A DNA stretch of 7,967 nucleotides from Amphritea sp. (GCA_018067325.1 JAGPUU010000009.1:1-7967); one strand, 5' to 3'; counted from the first letter of the stretch, positions 1-7,189 are shown. The notes: generated by a model not told the origin, from the letters alone. Numbers and translations are program-made.

Positions 1-1650
1 TTTCTCTATGTTCTGGGTAGACAGTTAGACGGAGATGACGCCGTCGTCCGCAATCTGTTCTATATTCTCGCCCTGATCAGCTGGCTCTACCTGACCATAA
101 TGCAGTGGCTGCAACAGCCTAACGGCCTGTTACAGGGACAGTTTAATCTACCGGAATTAACAACCAGCACACTGAGAAAACGGCTTAGCTGGTTATTCTG
201 GGTCAACACACCCCTGATCACCCTGCTTTTCCTGTTGGACCTCAGTGGTAATGACACAGTCACCGCAGGCCCCGCGCGACTGACCCTGCTACTGATAACG
301 ATCAGCTTTACTCTGTTTTGGGTTAGCCTGAGACACAGCGTTCCCCGACAACTGGAAAATGCAGATACTCCAGGATTCTGGAATAACCTCGGTGTCTGGA
401 TCGGTTTAATCATCGCCTTCAACATCACCATGGCAGGGCTTATTCTCTGGGGCTACACCCTGTCAGCCAGCATTCTTATTGGGCTGATGTTCCTATTAGT
501 CTGCATCGGCATTCTGGCTTACCTGATTTTTCATCTGGGGCGACGCTGGCTTTTGATAGAGGAACGAAAGCTTCATTTTGCCCAGGCACGAGCCCGCCGG
601 GCAGAAATACTCTCCGCCCGTGAGGAGCAAAAAGACCCTCCTCCGCCACTGCAAGAGAACTTTATCGATCTGCAGACCATCTCCGAACAGGGCACAATGC
701 TATTGAAGACGATCACCACGCTGATCTTTCTTACCCTGGCATGGTTCACGCTCGGATGGACGCTTCCCGCACTGGAGGTACTGGACACCGTCACACTATG
801 GACAACCGAAAGCGCTGAAGAGGGCATACAGAGCCTAATTACCCTGAAACAGATACTGTTTGCCCTGGCAGCACTGACCATCACCTTTATTGCTGCACGA
901 AATCTGCCCAGTCTGGTAGAGCTTCTGATTTTGAACTACCTGCCACTGGCCCACGGCACCAGCTATGCGATCTCAACACTGTTGAAATATACCCTGATCA
1001 TTATTGGTCTGATCAGCTTTCTTAATTTCCTCGGCCTCGAATGGGGAAAACTGCAGTGGTTGATAGCAGCAATGGGAGTCGGATTGGGGTTTGGCCTGCA
1101 GGAGATCGTCGCCAACTTTGTCTCCGGTCTGATCATCTTGTTCGAAAAACCGGTTCGCATCGGCGATACCGTCACTATCGGTGGAGTAACCGGCAGCGTC
1201 AGTCGTATTCAAATCCGCGCAACTACGATCACCGACTGGGATCGAAAAGAGGTGATCATTCCTAATAAGACCTTTATCACCGACCAGCTCATCAACTGGT
1301 CACTGACCGATGCTATCACTCGGGTGGTTATCCCCGTGGGCGTCGCCTACGGCTCAGATACCGATCAGGTCACTAAACTGTTACGCCAGGCGGCTGAAAC
1401 CAACAACAACGTACTCTCAGAGCCTGAACCTATGGCGTACTTCCTCGCCTTTGGTAACAGCACGCTGGATTTTGAACTGCGCGCCTATATAAGTTCAATG
1501 GATAAACGTACCCGGACGATCCATGAGCTGCACCTGGCGATCGACCAGCTATTTCGTGAGCACAACATAGAGATCGCTTTCCCACAGATGGATCTACACC
1601 TGAGAAGCAACGATACAGACAAAAACCCCGGCAACGATGATAAAAATTAA
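1..1650 (+). CDS. MscK/MscM-type mechanosensitive channel, C-terminal part (5' end outside window)
   Basis: The frame is open from base 1, so the ATG at 100 is an internal methionine and the gene enters from the left; 549 residues are visible. The family forms inner-membrane channels that open under membrane tension and release solutes on osmotic downshock. Numbering from base 1, hydrophobic segments lie near 19-35, 62-81, 93-111, 129-151, 156-180, 232-258, 282-299 and 321-344, with the pore helix at 351-381. A charged, proline-containing loop (about 182-227) separates two groups of segments. The MscS core is clear: GLGFGLQE (361-368), KPVRIGD (383-389) and IIPN (419-422), followed by a beta domain and the C-terminal cage. 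The many segments before the pore match the large MscK (KefA)/MscM (YjeP) class rather than small MscS. The wording of the core is closest to my recollection of MscK. The extent of the missing N-terminus and any signal peptide cannot be seen. It is probably co-transcribed with the next two genes. Confidence 0.93.
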   Translation, partial: FLYVLGRQLDGDDAVVRNLFYILALISWLYLTIMQWLQQPNGLLQGQFNLPELTTSTLRKRLSWLFWVNTPLITLLFLLDLSGNDTVTAGPARLTLLLITISFTLFWVSLRHSVPRQLENADTPGFWNNLGVWIGLIIAFNITMAGLILWGYTLSASILIGLMFLLVCIGILAYLIFHLGRRWLLIEERKLHFAQARARRAEILSAREEQKDPPPPLQENFIDLQTISEQGTMLLKTITTLIFLTLAWFTLGWTLPALEVLDTVTLWTTESAEEGIQSLITLKQILFALAALTITFIAARNLPSLVELLILNYLPLAHGTSYAISTLLKYTLIIIGLISFLNFLGLEWGKLQWLIAAMGVGLGFGLQEIVANFVSGLIILFEKPVRIGDTVTIGGVTGSVSRIQIRATTITDWDRKEVIIPNKTFITDQLINWSLTDAITRVVIPVGVAYGSDTDQVTKLLRQAAETNNNVLSEPEPMAYFLAFGNSTLDFELRAYISSMDKRTRTIHELHLAIDQLFREHNIEIAFPQMDLHLRSNDTDKNPGNDDKN

Positions 1651-1693
1651 GTAAAATCATCAACATAAAACAGGGCACAAAAGGAAAATTGTT

Positions 1694-2107
1694 ATGAGCG
1701 AAAGCCAGAATCGCCGATCATTGCACCAATGTCAGATACCGGTTCGCTGGGGCGATATGGATGCCTATGGGCACGTCAATAACGCACTTTATATGCGCTA
1801 TCTGGAGGAGGCACGGGTACAACTTCTGGCTAAGATAGGCGCGAGCATGGATGGCAACGGCACCGATCCAGTCGTCATCAATGTCGGCTGTACCTTTCTG
1901 CGTCCAATCACCTATCCGGCAACAGTAAACATAAATTGCTTAGTCGGTGAGATCGGCCGCAGCAGCTTTATGGTCTGGTACGAACTCAGCACTACAGACA
2001 ATCCTGATGAGCTATGCAGTGAAGGCTACTCGAAAGTGGTATGGATGGATCATAACACTGGTCGTTCCGTGCCTCTGCCAGATATAATCCGCGATAATAT
2101 TTCTTAA
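1694..2107 (+). CDS. Acyl-CoA thioesterase, 4HBT hot-dog fold (FadM/YbgC-like)
   Basis: This is a 137-residue cytoplasmic protein of the single hot-dog-domain thioesterase family, which hydrolyses acyl-CoA to free acid and CoA. The signature is at the N-terminus: RWGDMDAYGHVNN (18-30) then YLEEAR (36-41). Asp23 aligns with the catalytic Asp of 4-hydroxybenzoyl-CoA thioesterase (the DPAG aspartate), and HVNN plus LEEAR resemble E. coli FadM. The length is normal for the family. The ATG at 1694 is supported by AAGGA at 1681-1685, with 8 bases between. The gene starts 43 bases after the channel gene and ends 26 bases before the next, so an operon is likely. Substrate chain length cannot be read from the sequence. 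FadM-like (long-chain) and YbgC-like (short-chain, Tol-Pal linked) roles are both possible, but no tol-pal genes are adjacent in the window. Confidence 0.9.
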   Translation: MSESQNRRSLHQCQIPVRWGDMDAYGHVNNALYMRYLEEARVQLLAKIGASMDGNGTDPVVINVGCTFLRPITYPATVNINCLVGEIGRSSFMVWYELSTTDNPDELCSEGYSKVVWMDHNTGRSVPLPDIIRDNIS

Positions 2108-2133
2108 CATGTAAAGCAAGGAGAATAACGCGA

Positions 2134-2484
2134 ATGAATGATGTTGCTGAAACGCAAAAGAACAAAGGCGGTAACGCCAAGATCATCTACATCCTCTACC
2201 TGGCAAGCTTAGTATTGGGCATCACCGGCCTGATTGGCCTGGTCATGGCTTATATCAATAAAGGAGAGGCACCTGACTGGCTGAAGAGTCACTATCAGTG
2301 GCAGATCCGAACGTTCTGGATGGGACTGTTATATACAGTGATCGGCGTCATCACTACCTCCATCATGATCGGCTTCCTGATTCTCCTGTTAAACCTCGTC
2401 TGGTTTATCGTTCGCTGTGTCAAAGGCTTGAGTGCACTGGATAAGCAACAGCCACTGCCTAAGCCAACCAGCTGGCTATTCTGA
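2134..2484 (+). CDS. Small DUF4870-like inner-membrane protein
   Basis: This is a 116-residue protein with a short polar N-terminus (about 1-15) and three hydrophobic segments near 17-43, 61-78 and 79-95. The motif HYQWQIRTFW (53-62) lies between the first and second segments, and the C-terminus ends in a short polar tail with PLPKPTSWLF. This architecture, with the HYQ.QIRTFW motif and the ending IVRC.KGL..L, is what I recall of the DUF4870/YidH-like small membrane proteins common in Pseudomonas and relatives. No biochemical function is established that I can name. The start at 2134 has AAGGAG at 2118-2123, 10 bases upstream. The gene sits 26 bases after the thioesterase and is followed by a strong terminator, so it appears to be the last gene of the operon. 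Confidence 0.85.
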   Translation: MNDVAETQKNKGGNAKIIYILYLASLVLGITGLIGLVMAYINKGEAPDWLKSHYQWQIRTFWMGLLYTVIGVITTSIMIGFLILLLNLVWFIVRCVKGLSALDKQQPLPKPTSWLF

Positions 2485-2510
2485 TTGTCAGAACATTTCT
2501 TTATCCAATG

Positions 2511-2537
2511 AAAAAGCTGCCTCGGGCAGCTTTTTTT
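2511..2537 (+). terminator. Rho-independent terminator closing the mscK-like operon
   Basis: The stem GCTGCC (2516-2521) and GGCAGC (2525-2530) is perfect, with a TCG loop and seven T (2531-2537). A run of five A at 2511-2515 precedes it and extends the stem. It starts 26 bases after the stop of the DUF4870-like gene and separates that unit from the glcB leader. Confidence 0.93.
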
Positions 2538-2598
2538 ATGGCTGAATATCACCTTCTGAAGCCCATCTAAGCGCTTTTCCACAATGTGAAATGAATAC

Positions 2599-2614
2599 CT
2601 ACCCAATTAGGTAG
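2599..2614. promoter_or_regulatory. Candidate activator site: dyad CTACC-N6-GGTAG upstream of glcB
   Basis: The sequence CTACCCAATTAGGTAG is a near-perfect palindrome: 7 of 8 base pairs match around an AATT core, and only positions 2604/2609 do not pair. Its centre (2606.5) is about 61 bases upstream of the start point expected from the TATAAT box, a typical class I activator position. The form fits a dimeric regulator, for example a LuxR/NarL-type response regulator. The identity of the protein is inference. Confidence 0.45.
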
Positions 2615-2632
2615 TAACCCTCATACTTTAGG

Positions 2633-2668
2633 CGCGATCAGGGGCGACAGGTCCCTATAATTACGATA
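2633..2668 (+). promoter_or_regulatory. Candidate glcB promoter with TATAAT and a poor -35
   Basis: A consensus TATAAT lies at 2656-2661. The region 17 bases upstream (2633-2638, CGCGAT) does not resemble TTGACA, which suggests activator dependence and agrees with the dyad at 2599-2614. The predicted start is near 2668, giving a leader of about 129 bases before the glcB ATG. Confidence 0.5.
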
Positions 2669-2740
2669 TTGTTGCGATGCACAAGCCGTTAAGACCAGCA
2701 GCGCTGATAGGAGCCACTGGATTGCGGCATACAAAAAATC

Positions 2741-2752
2741 ACCGGATCCGGT
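2741..2752. repeat. 12-base perfect palindrome in the glcB leader
   Basis: ACCGGATCCGGT equals its own reverse complement. It lies about 45 bases upstream of the glcB start and downstream of the predicted transcription start, a position where a repressor or a short RNA hairpin could act. Without a loop the RNA form would be a weak hairpin. Chance is possible. Confidence 0.4.
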
Positions 2753-2796
2753 TGCCTCGCACCGAATTCTGGACGATGACAAAGGGGCAGTAAATT

Positions 2797-4974
2797 ATGA
2801 GTCAACGTATTCAAGCCGGCGGCCTACAGGTTGCCGAGGTTCTTTACAACTTTGTAAACCAGCAAGTAATTCCGGGCACCGGCGTTACTGAAGAGCAATT
2901 CTGGTCTGGACTGGACGCTATCGTTCATGATCTAGCGCCTAAAAACCGCGAATTGCTGGCAAAGCGTGATGCTATTCAAGAGCAGATCGACAGCTGGCAC
3001 CGGGAAAACCGAGCTAAGGGTTTCGACTTTGCTGCCTACAAAGCCTTCCTGAAAGAGATCAATTACCTGCTGCCTGAAGGCGAAGACTTCTCCGCGACCA
3101 CCAGCGACGTTGACCCTGAAATGGCCACCATGGCAGGCCCACAGCTGGTAGTACCAGTGATGAACGCCCGCTTTGCACTGAACGCAGCAAATGCCCGCTG
3201 GGGTAGCCTGTATGACGCGCTCTACGGTACCGATGCGATCTCTGAAGCCGATGGCGCTGAGATTACCGCAGCATATAACCCGATACGCGGCGCAAAGGTT
3301 ATCGAATTTGGCCGTAATACTCTGAATGAAGCCGCCCCGCTGGCGGATGGCTGCCACAAAGACTCAGTTCGCTACAGCATTCTCGATGGCAAGCTGGTTG
3401 TTACCCTGACCAACGGTTCTGAAACAGGCCTGCAGGATGAATCACAGCTGATCGGTTTCAACGGTGATGCAACCGCGCCCAACTCAATACTGCTGAAGCA
3501 CAACGGTCTGCACCTGGATGTTAAAGTCGATCGGAACAGCCAGATAGGCTCTACCGATGCAGCGGGCATCAGCGATATCGTCGTAGAAGCCGCGCTGACC
3601 GCGATTATGGACTGTGAAGATTCAGTCGCTGCGGTTGATGCTGAAGATAAAGTGGTAGCCTATAAGAACTGGCTGGGACTGATGAAGGGCGACCTGACCG
3701 AAGAGGTCTCTAAAGGTGGTAAAACCTTCACCCGCAGCATGAACCCTGACCGTAAGTACACCGGTGTTGATGGCGCAGAAGTCAGCCTGAAAGGCCGCAG
3801 CCTGATGTTTGTGCGTAACGTTGGCCATCTGATGACCAACAACGCCATTATTGACAAAGAAGGCTACGAGATCCCTGAAGGGATTATGGACGGCATGCTT
3901 ACCAGCCTGATTTCCATCCACGATGTGAAAGGCACCGGTCAGTTCAGCAACACCACCACCGGCTCTATGTATATCGTTAAACCGAAGATGCACGGGCCTG
4001 AAGAAGTCGCCTTTGCCAACGAACTCTTTGGCCGTATCGAAGACGCTCTGGGTCTGGATACCTTCACCCTGAAAATGGGCATCATGGATGAGGAACGCCG
4101 CACCACGGTTAACCTGAAAGAGTGTATCCGCGCCGCCAAAGACCGTGTTGTCTTTATCAACACCGGCTTCCTCGACCGCACCGGTGACGAGATTCATACC
4201 TCAATGGAAGCAGGCCCAATGATTCGCAAAGGCGAAATGAAAGCCTCTGCCTGGATCGGTGCTTACGAAGACTGGAACGTTGATAATGGATTAGCCTGTG
4301 GCCTGCAGGGTCGTGCGCAGATCGGTAAAGGTATGTGGGCGATCCCTGATCAGATGGCCAATATGCTGGCGGTTAAGATCGGACACCCGTTGTCCGGTGC
4401 AAACACTGCCTGGGTTCCATCGCCAACAGCCGCCGCACTACACGCACTGCACTATCACAAAGTTGATGTTTTCGCCCGTCAGGAAGAACTCAAGAGCCGC
4501 GGCCGCGCTAGCCTGGACGATATTCTTACCGTACCGGTTGCCACTGACCCTAACTGGTCTGCTGATGAAATTCAGAACGAGTTAGACAACAATGCTCAGG
4601 GCCTCCTGGGTTACGTTGTTCGCTGGATCGATGACGGTATTGGCTGCTCCAAAGTGCCAGACATCAACGATGTAGGCCTGATGGAAGACCGCGCAACGCT
4701 GCGGATCTCCAGCCAGCACATCACTAACTGGTTGCATCACGGCATCTGCTCTGAAGCCCAGGTAATGGAAACACTGCAGCGGATGGCTGCGGTGGTTGAT
4801 CGCCAAAACGCGTTTGATTCAGCATACACGCCAATGGCACCAAACTTCGATGACAGCGTCGCTTTCCAGGCTGCAGTCGAGCTGGTTATTCAGGGTCGTA
4901 TCCAGCCAAACGGTTACACCGAGCCGGTCTTGCACCGCCGCCGCCTTGAAGCTAAGGCAAAACAGGGTAAATAA
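2797..4974 (+). CDS. glcB: Malate synthase G
   Basis: This 725-residue cytoplasmic enzyme condenses glyoxylate and acetyl-CoA to malate and CoA (Mg-dependent), serving glycolate/glyoxylate use and the glyoxylate shunt. Full length compares with 723 residues for E. coli GlcB. By motif alignment the active-site residues are present: Glu274 in MDCEDS, Arg340 in MFVRNVGH, Glu432 in MDEERRT, Asp460 in GFLDRTGDE, the catalytic base Asp631 in [14 protein letters not shown], and Cys617 in [10 protein letters not shown]. The long insert before the barrel (about 135-260) distinguishes the G isoform from AceB. The start is supported by AAAGGGG at 2781-2787, 9 bases upstream. The gene is transcribed alone: a terminator lies on each side and a long leader precedes it. 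No isocitrate lyase or glycolate oxidase genes are in the window. No frameshift or missing residue is seen. Confidence 0.98.
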   Translation: MSQRIQAGGLQVAEVLYNFVNQQVIPGTGVTEEQFWSGLDAIVHDLAPKNRELLAKRDAIQEQIDSWHRENRAKGFDFAAYKAFLKEINYLLPEGEDFSATTSDVDPEMATMAGPQLVVPVMNARFALNAANARWGSLYDALYGTDAISEADGAEITAAYNPIRGAKVIEFGRNTLNEAAPLADGCHKDSVRYSILDGKLVVTLTNGSETGLQDESQLIGFNGDATAPNSILLKHNGLHLDVKVDRNSQIGSTDAAGISDIVVEAALTAIMDCEDSVAAVDAEDKVVAYKNWLGLMKGDLTEEVSKGGKTFTRSMNPDRKYTGVDGAEVSLKGRSLMFVRNVGHLMTNNAIIDKEGYEIPEGIMDGMLTSLISIHDVKGTGQFSNTTTGSMYIVKPKMHGPEEVAFANELFGRIEDALGLDTFTLKMGIMDEERRTTVNLKECIRAAKDRVVFINTGFLDRTGDEIHTSMEAGPMIRKGEMKASAWIGAYEDWNVDNGLACGLQGRAQIGKGMWAIPDQMANMLAVKIGHPLSGANTAWVPSPTAAALHALHYHKVDVFARQEELKSRGRASLDDILTVPVATDPNWSADEIQNELDNNAQGLLGYVVRWIDDGIGCSKVPDINDVGLMEDRATLRISSQHITNWLHHGICSEAQVMETLQRMAAVVDRQNAFDSAYTPMAPNFDDSVAFQAAVELVIQGRIQPNGYTEPVLHRRRLEAKAKQGK

Positions 4975-4996
4975 GTTCGGGGCATAAGCCCTGAAC
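4975..4996 (+). other. Hairpin directly after the glcB stop codon
   Basis: GTTCGGGGC (4975-4983) pairs with GCCCTGAAC (4988-4996), with one G-T pair, around an ATAA loop. The stem begins at the base after the stop. There is no T tract, so it is not itself a classical terminator. It may protect the 3' end of the mRNA ahead of the terminator at 5003. Confidence 0.55.
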
Positions 4997-5002
4997 CATT
5001 AG

Positions 5003-5031
5003 AAAAACCGCGCACTGCGCGGTTTTTTTTT
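5003..5031. terminator. Bidirectional Rho-independent terminator between glcB and the DJ-1 gene
   Basis: CCGCGC (5008-5013) and GCGCGG (5017-5022) form a perfect stem around ACT. It is preceded by five A and followed by nine T (5023-5031), so A-T pairs lengthen the stem. On the minus strand the same hairpin ends in five T and lies 15 bases beyond the stop of the converging gene, so it can serve both transcripts. Confidence 0.94.
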
Positions 5032-5046
5032 GCAGTAAATTGTCCG

Positions 5047-5652
5047 TTATTCAACGGGCAGGTAGCGACGAACATTCTGCATCGCCCGGTTTACGTACGT
5101 CTCTTTCTCACCCACCGGCGCCACGTAATAGATCGCCTCTTCTGCAACCTCAAGCCCCTCCAGTCGGGCCAGCAACCAGATAGCCAGGTATTGTGAAGCG
5201 AGGCAACCTCCGGCACTAGCCAGGTTGCCCTTGGCAAAAAAAGCCTGATTTAACACCTCCACACCCGCTTCCTGTACCCAGGGCTTAGTGGTCAGATCTG
5301 TACACACAGGCATACCATCCAGCAGCCCAAGCTTAGCCAGCAACAGTGCACCAGAACACTGCGCACCAATCAGCTGCCGGGAAGGGTCTAACTGCAGTTG
5401 CGACATAATCGCCTCATCGGCAACCACTTCGCGGGTTTTCATGCCACTACCGATGATCACCGCATCCGCACTGCTCACCTCACTCAGCGGAATATGTCGT
5501 TCCAGCACCACGCCATTCATCGATTCAACCCGTGGCGTCGGGCTGGCGATTGATACCCGCCAATCGGGGCGTTTTACCCGGTTAAGAATCCCCAGCGCTA
5601 TTAGCGAATCCAGTTCGTTATAGCCGTCGAAGGTCAGTATTGCGATATGCAT
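5047..5652 (-). CDS. DJ-1/PfpI family protein
   Basis: This is a 201-residue single-domain protein of the DJ-1/PfpI (class I glutamine amidotransferase-like) superfamily, probably cytoplasmic. It starts with a beta strand MHIAILTFDGYNELD, and Glu13 sits where the family keeps its conserved acidic residue. The nucleophile elbow is GAQCSGALL (96-104) with Cys99. A second conserved segment is SAGGCLASQYL (146-156). The residue where DJ-1 has its active-site His (THP) is Lys123 here (TTKPW), so the usual Cys-His pair is absent. The start codon (5650-5652, complement) has AGGA about 10-13 bases upstream. It is divergent from a MocR regulator and is its likely target. Family members include isonitrile hydratases, glyoxalase/deglycase-type proteins and amidases. 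None of these can be assigned here. Confidence 0.85.
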   Translation of the reverse strand: MHIAILTFDGYNELDSLIALGILNRVKRPDWRVSIASPTPRVESMNGVVLERHIPLSEVSSADAVIIGSGMKTREVVADEAIMSQLQLDPSRQLIGAQCSGALLLAKLGLLDGMPVCTDLTTKPWVQEAGVEVLNQAFFAKGNLASAGGCLASQYLAIWLLARLEGLEVAEEAIYYVAPVGEKETYVNRAMQNVRRYLPVE

Positions 5653-5673
5653 AGCGTCGTATCCTCATACATC

Positions 5674-5760
5674 AGGGTTTTACCCTTCAATTGAACTCGG
5701 TTAAAGAGCTCTATTAATAAGCTCTTCAGTAGAATCAGGCAGTTGATAAGAACTATTCTA
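5674..5760. promoter_or_regulatory. Operator-like dyads in the divergent DJ-1/MocR intergenic region
   Basis: Four dyads lie in under 90 bases: AGGGT-TTT-ACCCT (5674-5686), the perfect palindrome TTCAATTGAA (5686-5695), AAGAGCT-N9-AGCTCTT (5704-5726) and TAGAAT-N19-ATTCTA (5730-5760). The last spans the likely -35 box of the MocR gene, which would suit autorepression. The first two lie just upstream of the DJ-1 start. Which are real operators is inference. Confidence 0.45.
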
Positions 5761-5780
5761 TGGCCTAAATTCAATACAAT
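5743..5780 (+). promoter_or_regulatory. Candidate promoter of the MocR gene
   Basis: TTGATA (5743-5748, 5 of 6 to TTGACA) is followed by exactly 17 bases and TAAATT (5766-5771, 4 of 6). A better -10 by itself, TACAAT (5775-5780), lacks a spaced -35. Either gives a start around 5778-5787 and a leader of about 20-30 bases before the ATG at 5809. The TTG that could extend the coding frame upstream is the -35 box itself. Confidence 0.5.
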
Positions 5781-5808
5781 AAAAGAATTGTCATGGATAC
5801 ATCTCACT

Positions 5809-7143
5809 ATGCCCCGCGCACGCTATAAGTTACTTGTAGATAGGTTTGCCAGCGAGATCCGTTCAGGCACGCTGCCTCCCGGCACCCAACTGCCAACTCA
5901 CCGACAGCTGGCCGCCAAAGAAGGTATTGCTCTGGTCACCGCTTCCCGAGTCTATGCAGAATTGGAATCTATAGGGCTGGTTAGCGGTGAAACCGGCCGC
6001 GGAACCTTTGTCCGGGAAACAGCTCTGCCGCTAAGCCACGGTATCGATCAGCCCCCGACGACCGAGGGTATGATCGACCTCAACTTCAATTCGCCCTCGA
6101 TCCCCGGCCAGACTGAGATGCTGCGCAAAGCCCTGCGACAGCTGTCTATTTCCGGTGATCTGGAAGCCCTGCTTCACTATCAACCCCACGCGGGCAGACA
6201 GCATGAACGCGCCATCGTCGCCAAACATCTGGAAAAGCGGGGGTTAAATGTCGCAGCAGAGCAAATTTTTCTGGTCAGCGGTGCCCAGCACGGTCTCGCG
6301 GCAACCGTGATGTCACTACTCAACCCCGGTGATGTAGTGGCCGTTGATGCCCTGACCTATTCAGGATTCAAAGTACTCGCCGAGGTACATCGGCTAGAGC
6401 TAGTCGCTATCCCGCTATCTGACTCTGGCCCGAACCTGGAGGCCTTAGAACAACTGTGCAGCAGTCGACGGGTAAAAGCCGTTTACAGCATGCCAACCCT
6501 GCATAACCCGATGGGCTGGGTGATGGATCTGCCACAGCGAGAACAGCTGGTCGCTATCGCCCGCCAGCATAAACTGCTGATTATCGAAGATGCCGCCTAT
6601 GCCTTCCTTGCTGAGAACCCACCTGCGCCACTCATCAGCCTGGCGCCGGAATTAACGGTCTATGTATCCGGGCTTTCGAAAAGCGTCGCCACCGGCTTTA
6701 GGATAGGTTTTATCGCCGCACCCGAGCGCTGGGTAGCGCAGATCGAACGCACCATCAGGGCGACCACCTGGAACACACCTAGCCTGATGACCGCCATCGC
6801 CTGCGGCTGGATCGAAGATGGCACCGTTGCCCGGCTTGAATCAGAAAAACGCCAGGATGCCACCGTCCGACAATCGCTGGCCAGAAAGGTGCTCGATGGG
6901 CTGGACTACATCACCCACCCGGCATCCTACTTCATCTGGCTACGCCTGCCTGAGGAGGCCCGGGCAGATCAGATAGTCATGGCGTTGATGAAGGCTAATA
7001 TCTCAGTGTCCACCGCAGAGCCATTTGCCGTCGCTGACCATGTCCCCCATGCAATACGGCTGGCACTAGGATCGGTCGATCTGGATACCTTGAAAGACGC
7101 CTTAAAAAAGGTTCGAGAGGTGATCGATTTCTACGTCTATTAA
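5809..7143 (+). CDS. MocR-type transcriptional regulator (GntR winged helix fused to an aminotransferase-like domain)
   Basis: This is a 444-residue regulator. An N-terminal GntR winged helix (about 1-70, with LPTHRQLAA and GLVSGETGRGTFV) is joined by a short linker to a fold-type I, PLP-binding aminotransferase-like domain. PLP residues are in place: Asn233 (LHNPMG), Asp261 (IIEDAAY), the Schiff-base Lys291 (SGLSKS) and Arg417 (HAIRLALG), the usual carboxylate binder. MocR proteins bind DNA as domain-swapped dimers and sense PLP, an amino compound or both. I chose the ATG at 5809 because MPRARYK begins the domain directly. A TTG at 5743 would add 22 residues unrelated to the family and overlaps a -35 box. 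The ribosome binding site is weak (GGA at 5796-5798). It is divergent from the DJ-1 gene, which it probably controls along with itself. The effector is unknown. The upstream TTG start remains a minor alternative. Confidence 0.93.
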   Translation: MPRARYKLLVDRFASEIRSGTLPPGTQLPTHRQLAAKEGIALVTASRVYAELESIGLVSGETGRGTFVRETALPLSHGIDQPPTTEGMIDLNFNSPSIPGQTEMLRKALRQLSISGDLEALLHYQPHAGRQHERAIVAKHLEKRGLNVAAEQIFLVSGAQHGLAATVMSLLNPGDVVAVDALTYSGFKVLAEVHRLELVAIPLSDSGPNLEALEQLCSSRRVKAVYSMPTLHNPMGWVMDLPQREQLVAIARQHKLLIIEDAAYAFLAENPPAPLISLAPELTVYVSGLSKSVATGFRIGFIAAPERWVAQIERTIRATTWNTPSLMTAIACGWIEDGTVARLESEKRQDATVRQSLARKVLDGLDYITHPASYFIWLRLPEEARADQIVMALMKANISVSTAEPFAVADHVPHAIRLALGSVDLDTLKDALKKVREVIDFYVY

Positions 7144-7153
7144 GGAGTTTTCT

Positions 7154-7189
7154 TTGGCCTTAGGGGTGCTACCGATTACACTGTCCCTA
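7154..7189 (+). promoter_or_regulatory. Candidate promoter giving a leaderless sirtuin mRNA
   Basis: TTGGCC (7154-7159, 4 of 6) and TACACT (7177-7182, 4 of 6) are separated by exactly 17 bases. The start point expected 7 bases after the -10 box is the A of the sirtuin ATG (7189). No purine-rich ribosome binding site lies in the 15 bases before that ATG, which fits a leaderless transcript. Both boxes are only moderate matches. Confidence 0.35.

Larger units (their letters stand above)
2541..2796 (+). other. Long intergenic leader upstream of glcB
   Basis: The 312 bases between the stop at 2484 and the glcB start hold the terminator (2511-2537) and then about 256 bases with no convincing gene. 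Visible elements are a 16-base dyad (2599-2614), a TATAAT box (2656-2661), a 12-base perfect palindrome (2741-2752) and the glcB ribosome binding site AAAGGGG (2781-2787). A 38-codon open frame (2677-2793) has no ribosome binding site and is not called. No known riboswitch fold is recognised by eye. Confidence 0.7.

Noticed and set aside
2677..2793. 38-codon open frame in the glcB leader ending 3 bases before the glcB ATG
   Set aside because: It has no ribosome binding site, would begin about 9 bases from the predicted mRNA start, and codes for a basic peptide without recognisable features. Its end coincides with the glcB ribosome binding site by chance. An open run of this length is not improbable.
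2541..2796. Possible riboswitch or small RNA in the long glcB leader
   Set aside because: No glycine, TPP or other known riboswitch core is recognised, and no terminator or sequestering hairpin over the ribosome binding site is obvious by eye. A covariance-model search would decide.
3622..4197. 191-residue open frame on the minus strand inside glcB
   Set aside because: It lies wholly within malate synthase G, which has all family motifs. The frame has no recognisable domain or ribosome binding site and is a by-product of codon use on the opposite strand. The same holds for 2932-3357 and the other nested frames.
5653..5742. Minus-strand promoter for the DJ-1 gene
   Set aside because: Partial boxes exist (TATTAA in the AAGAGCT dyad spacer, TTGAAG nearer the gene), but none has an acceptable partner at 16-18 bases, so no promoter is called.
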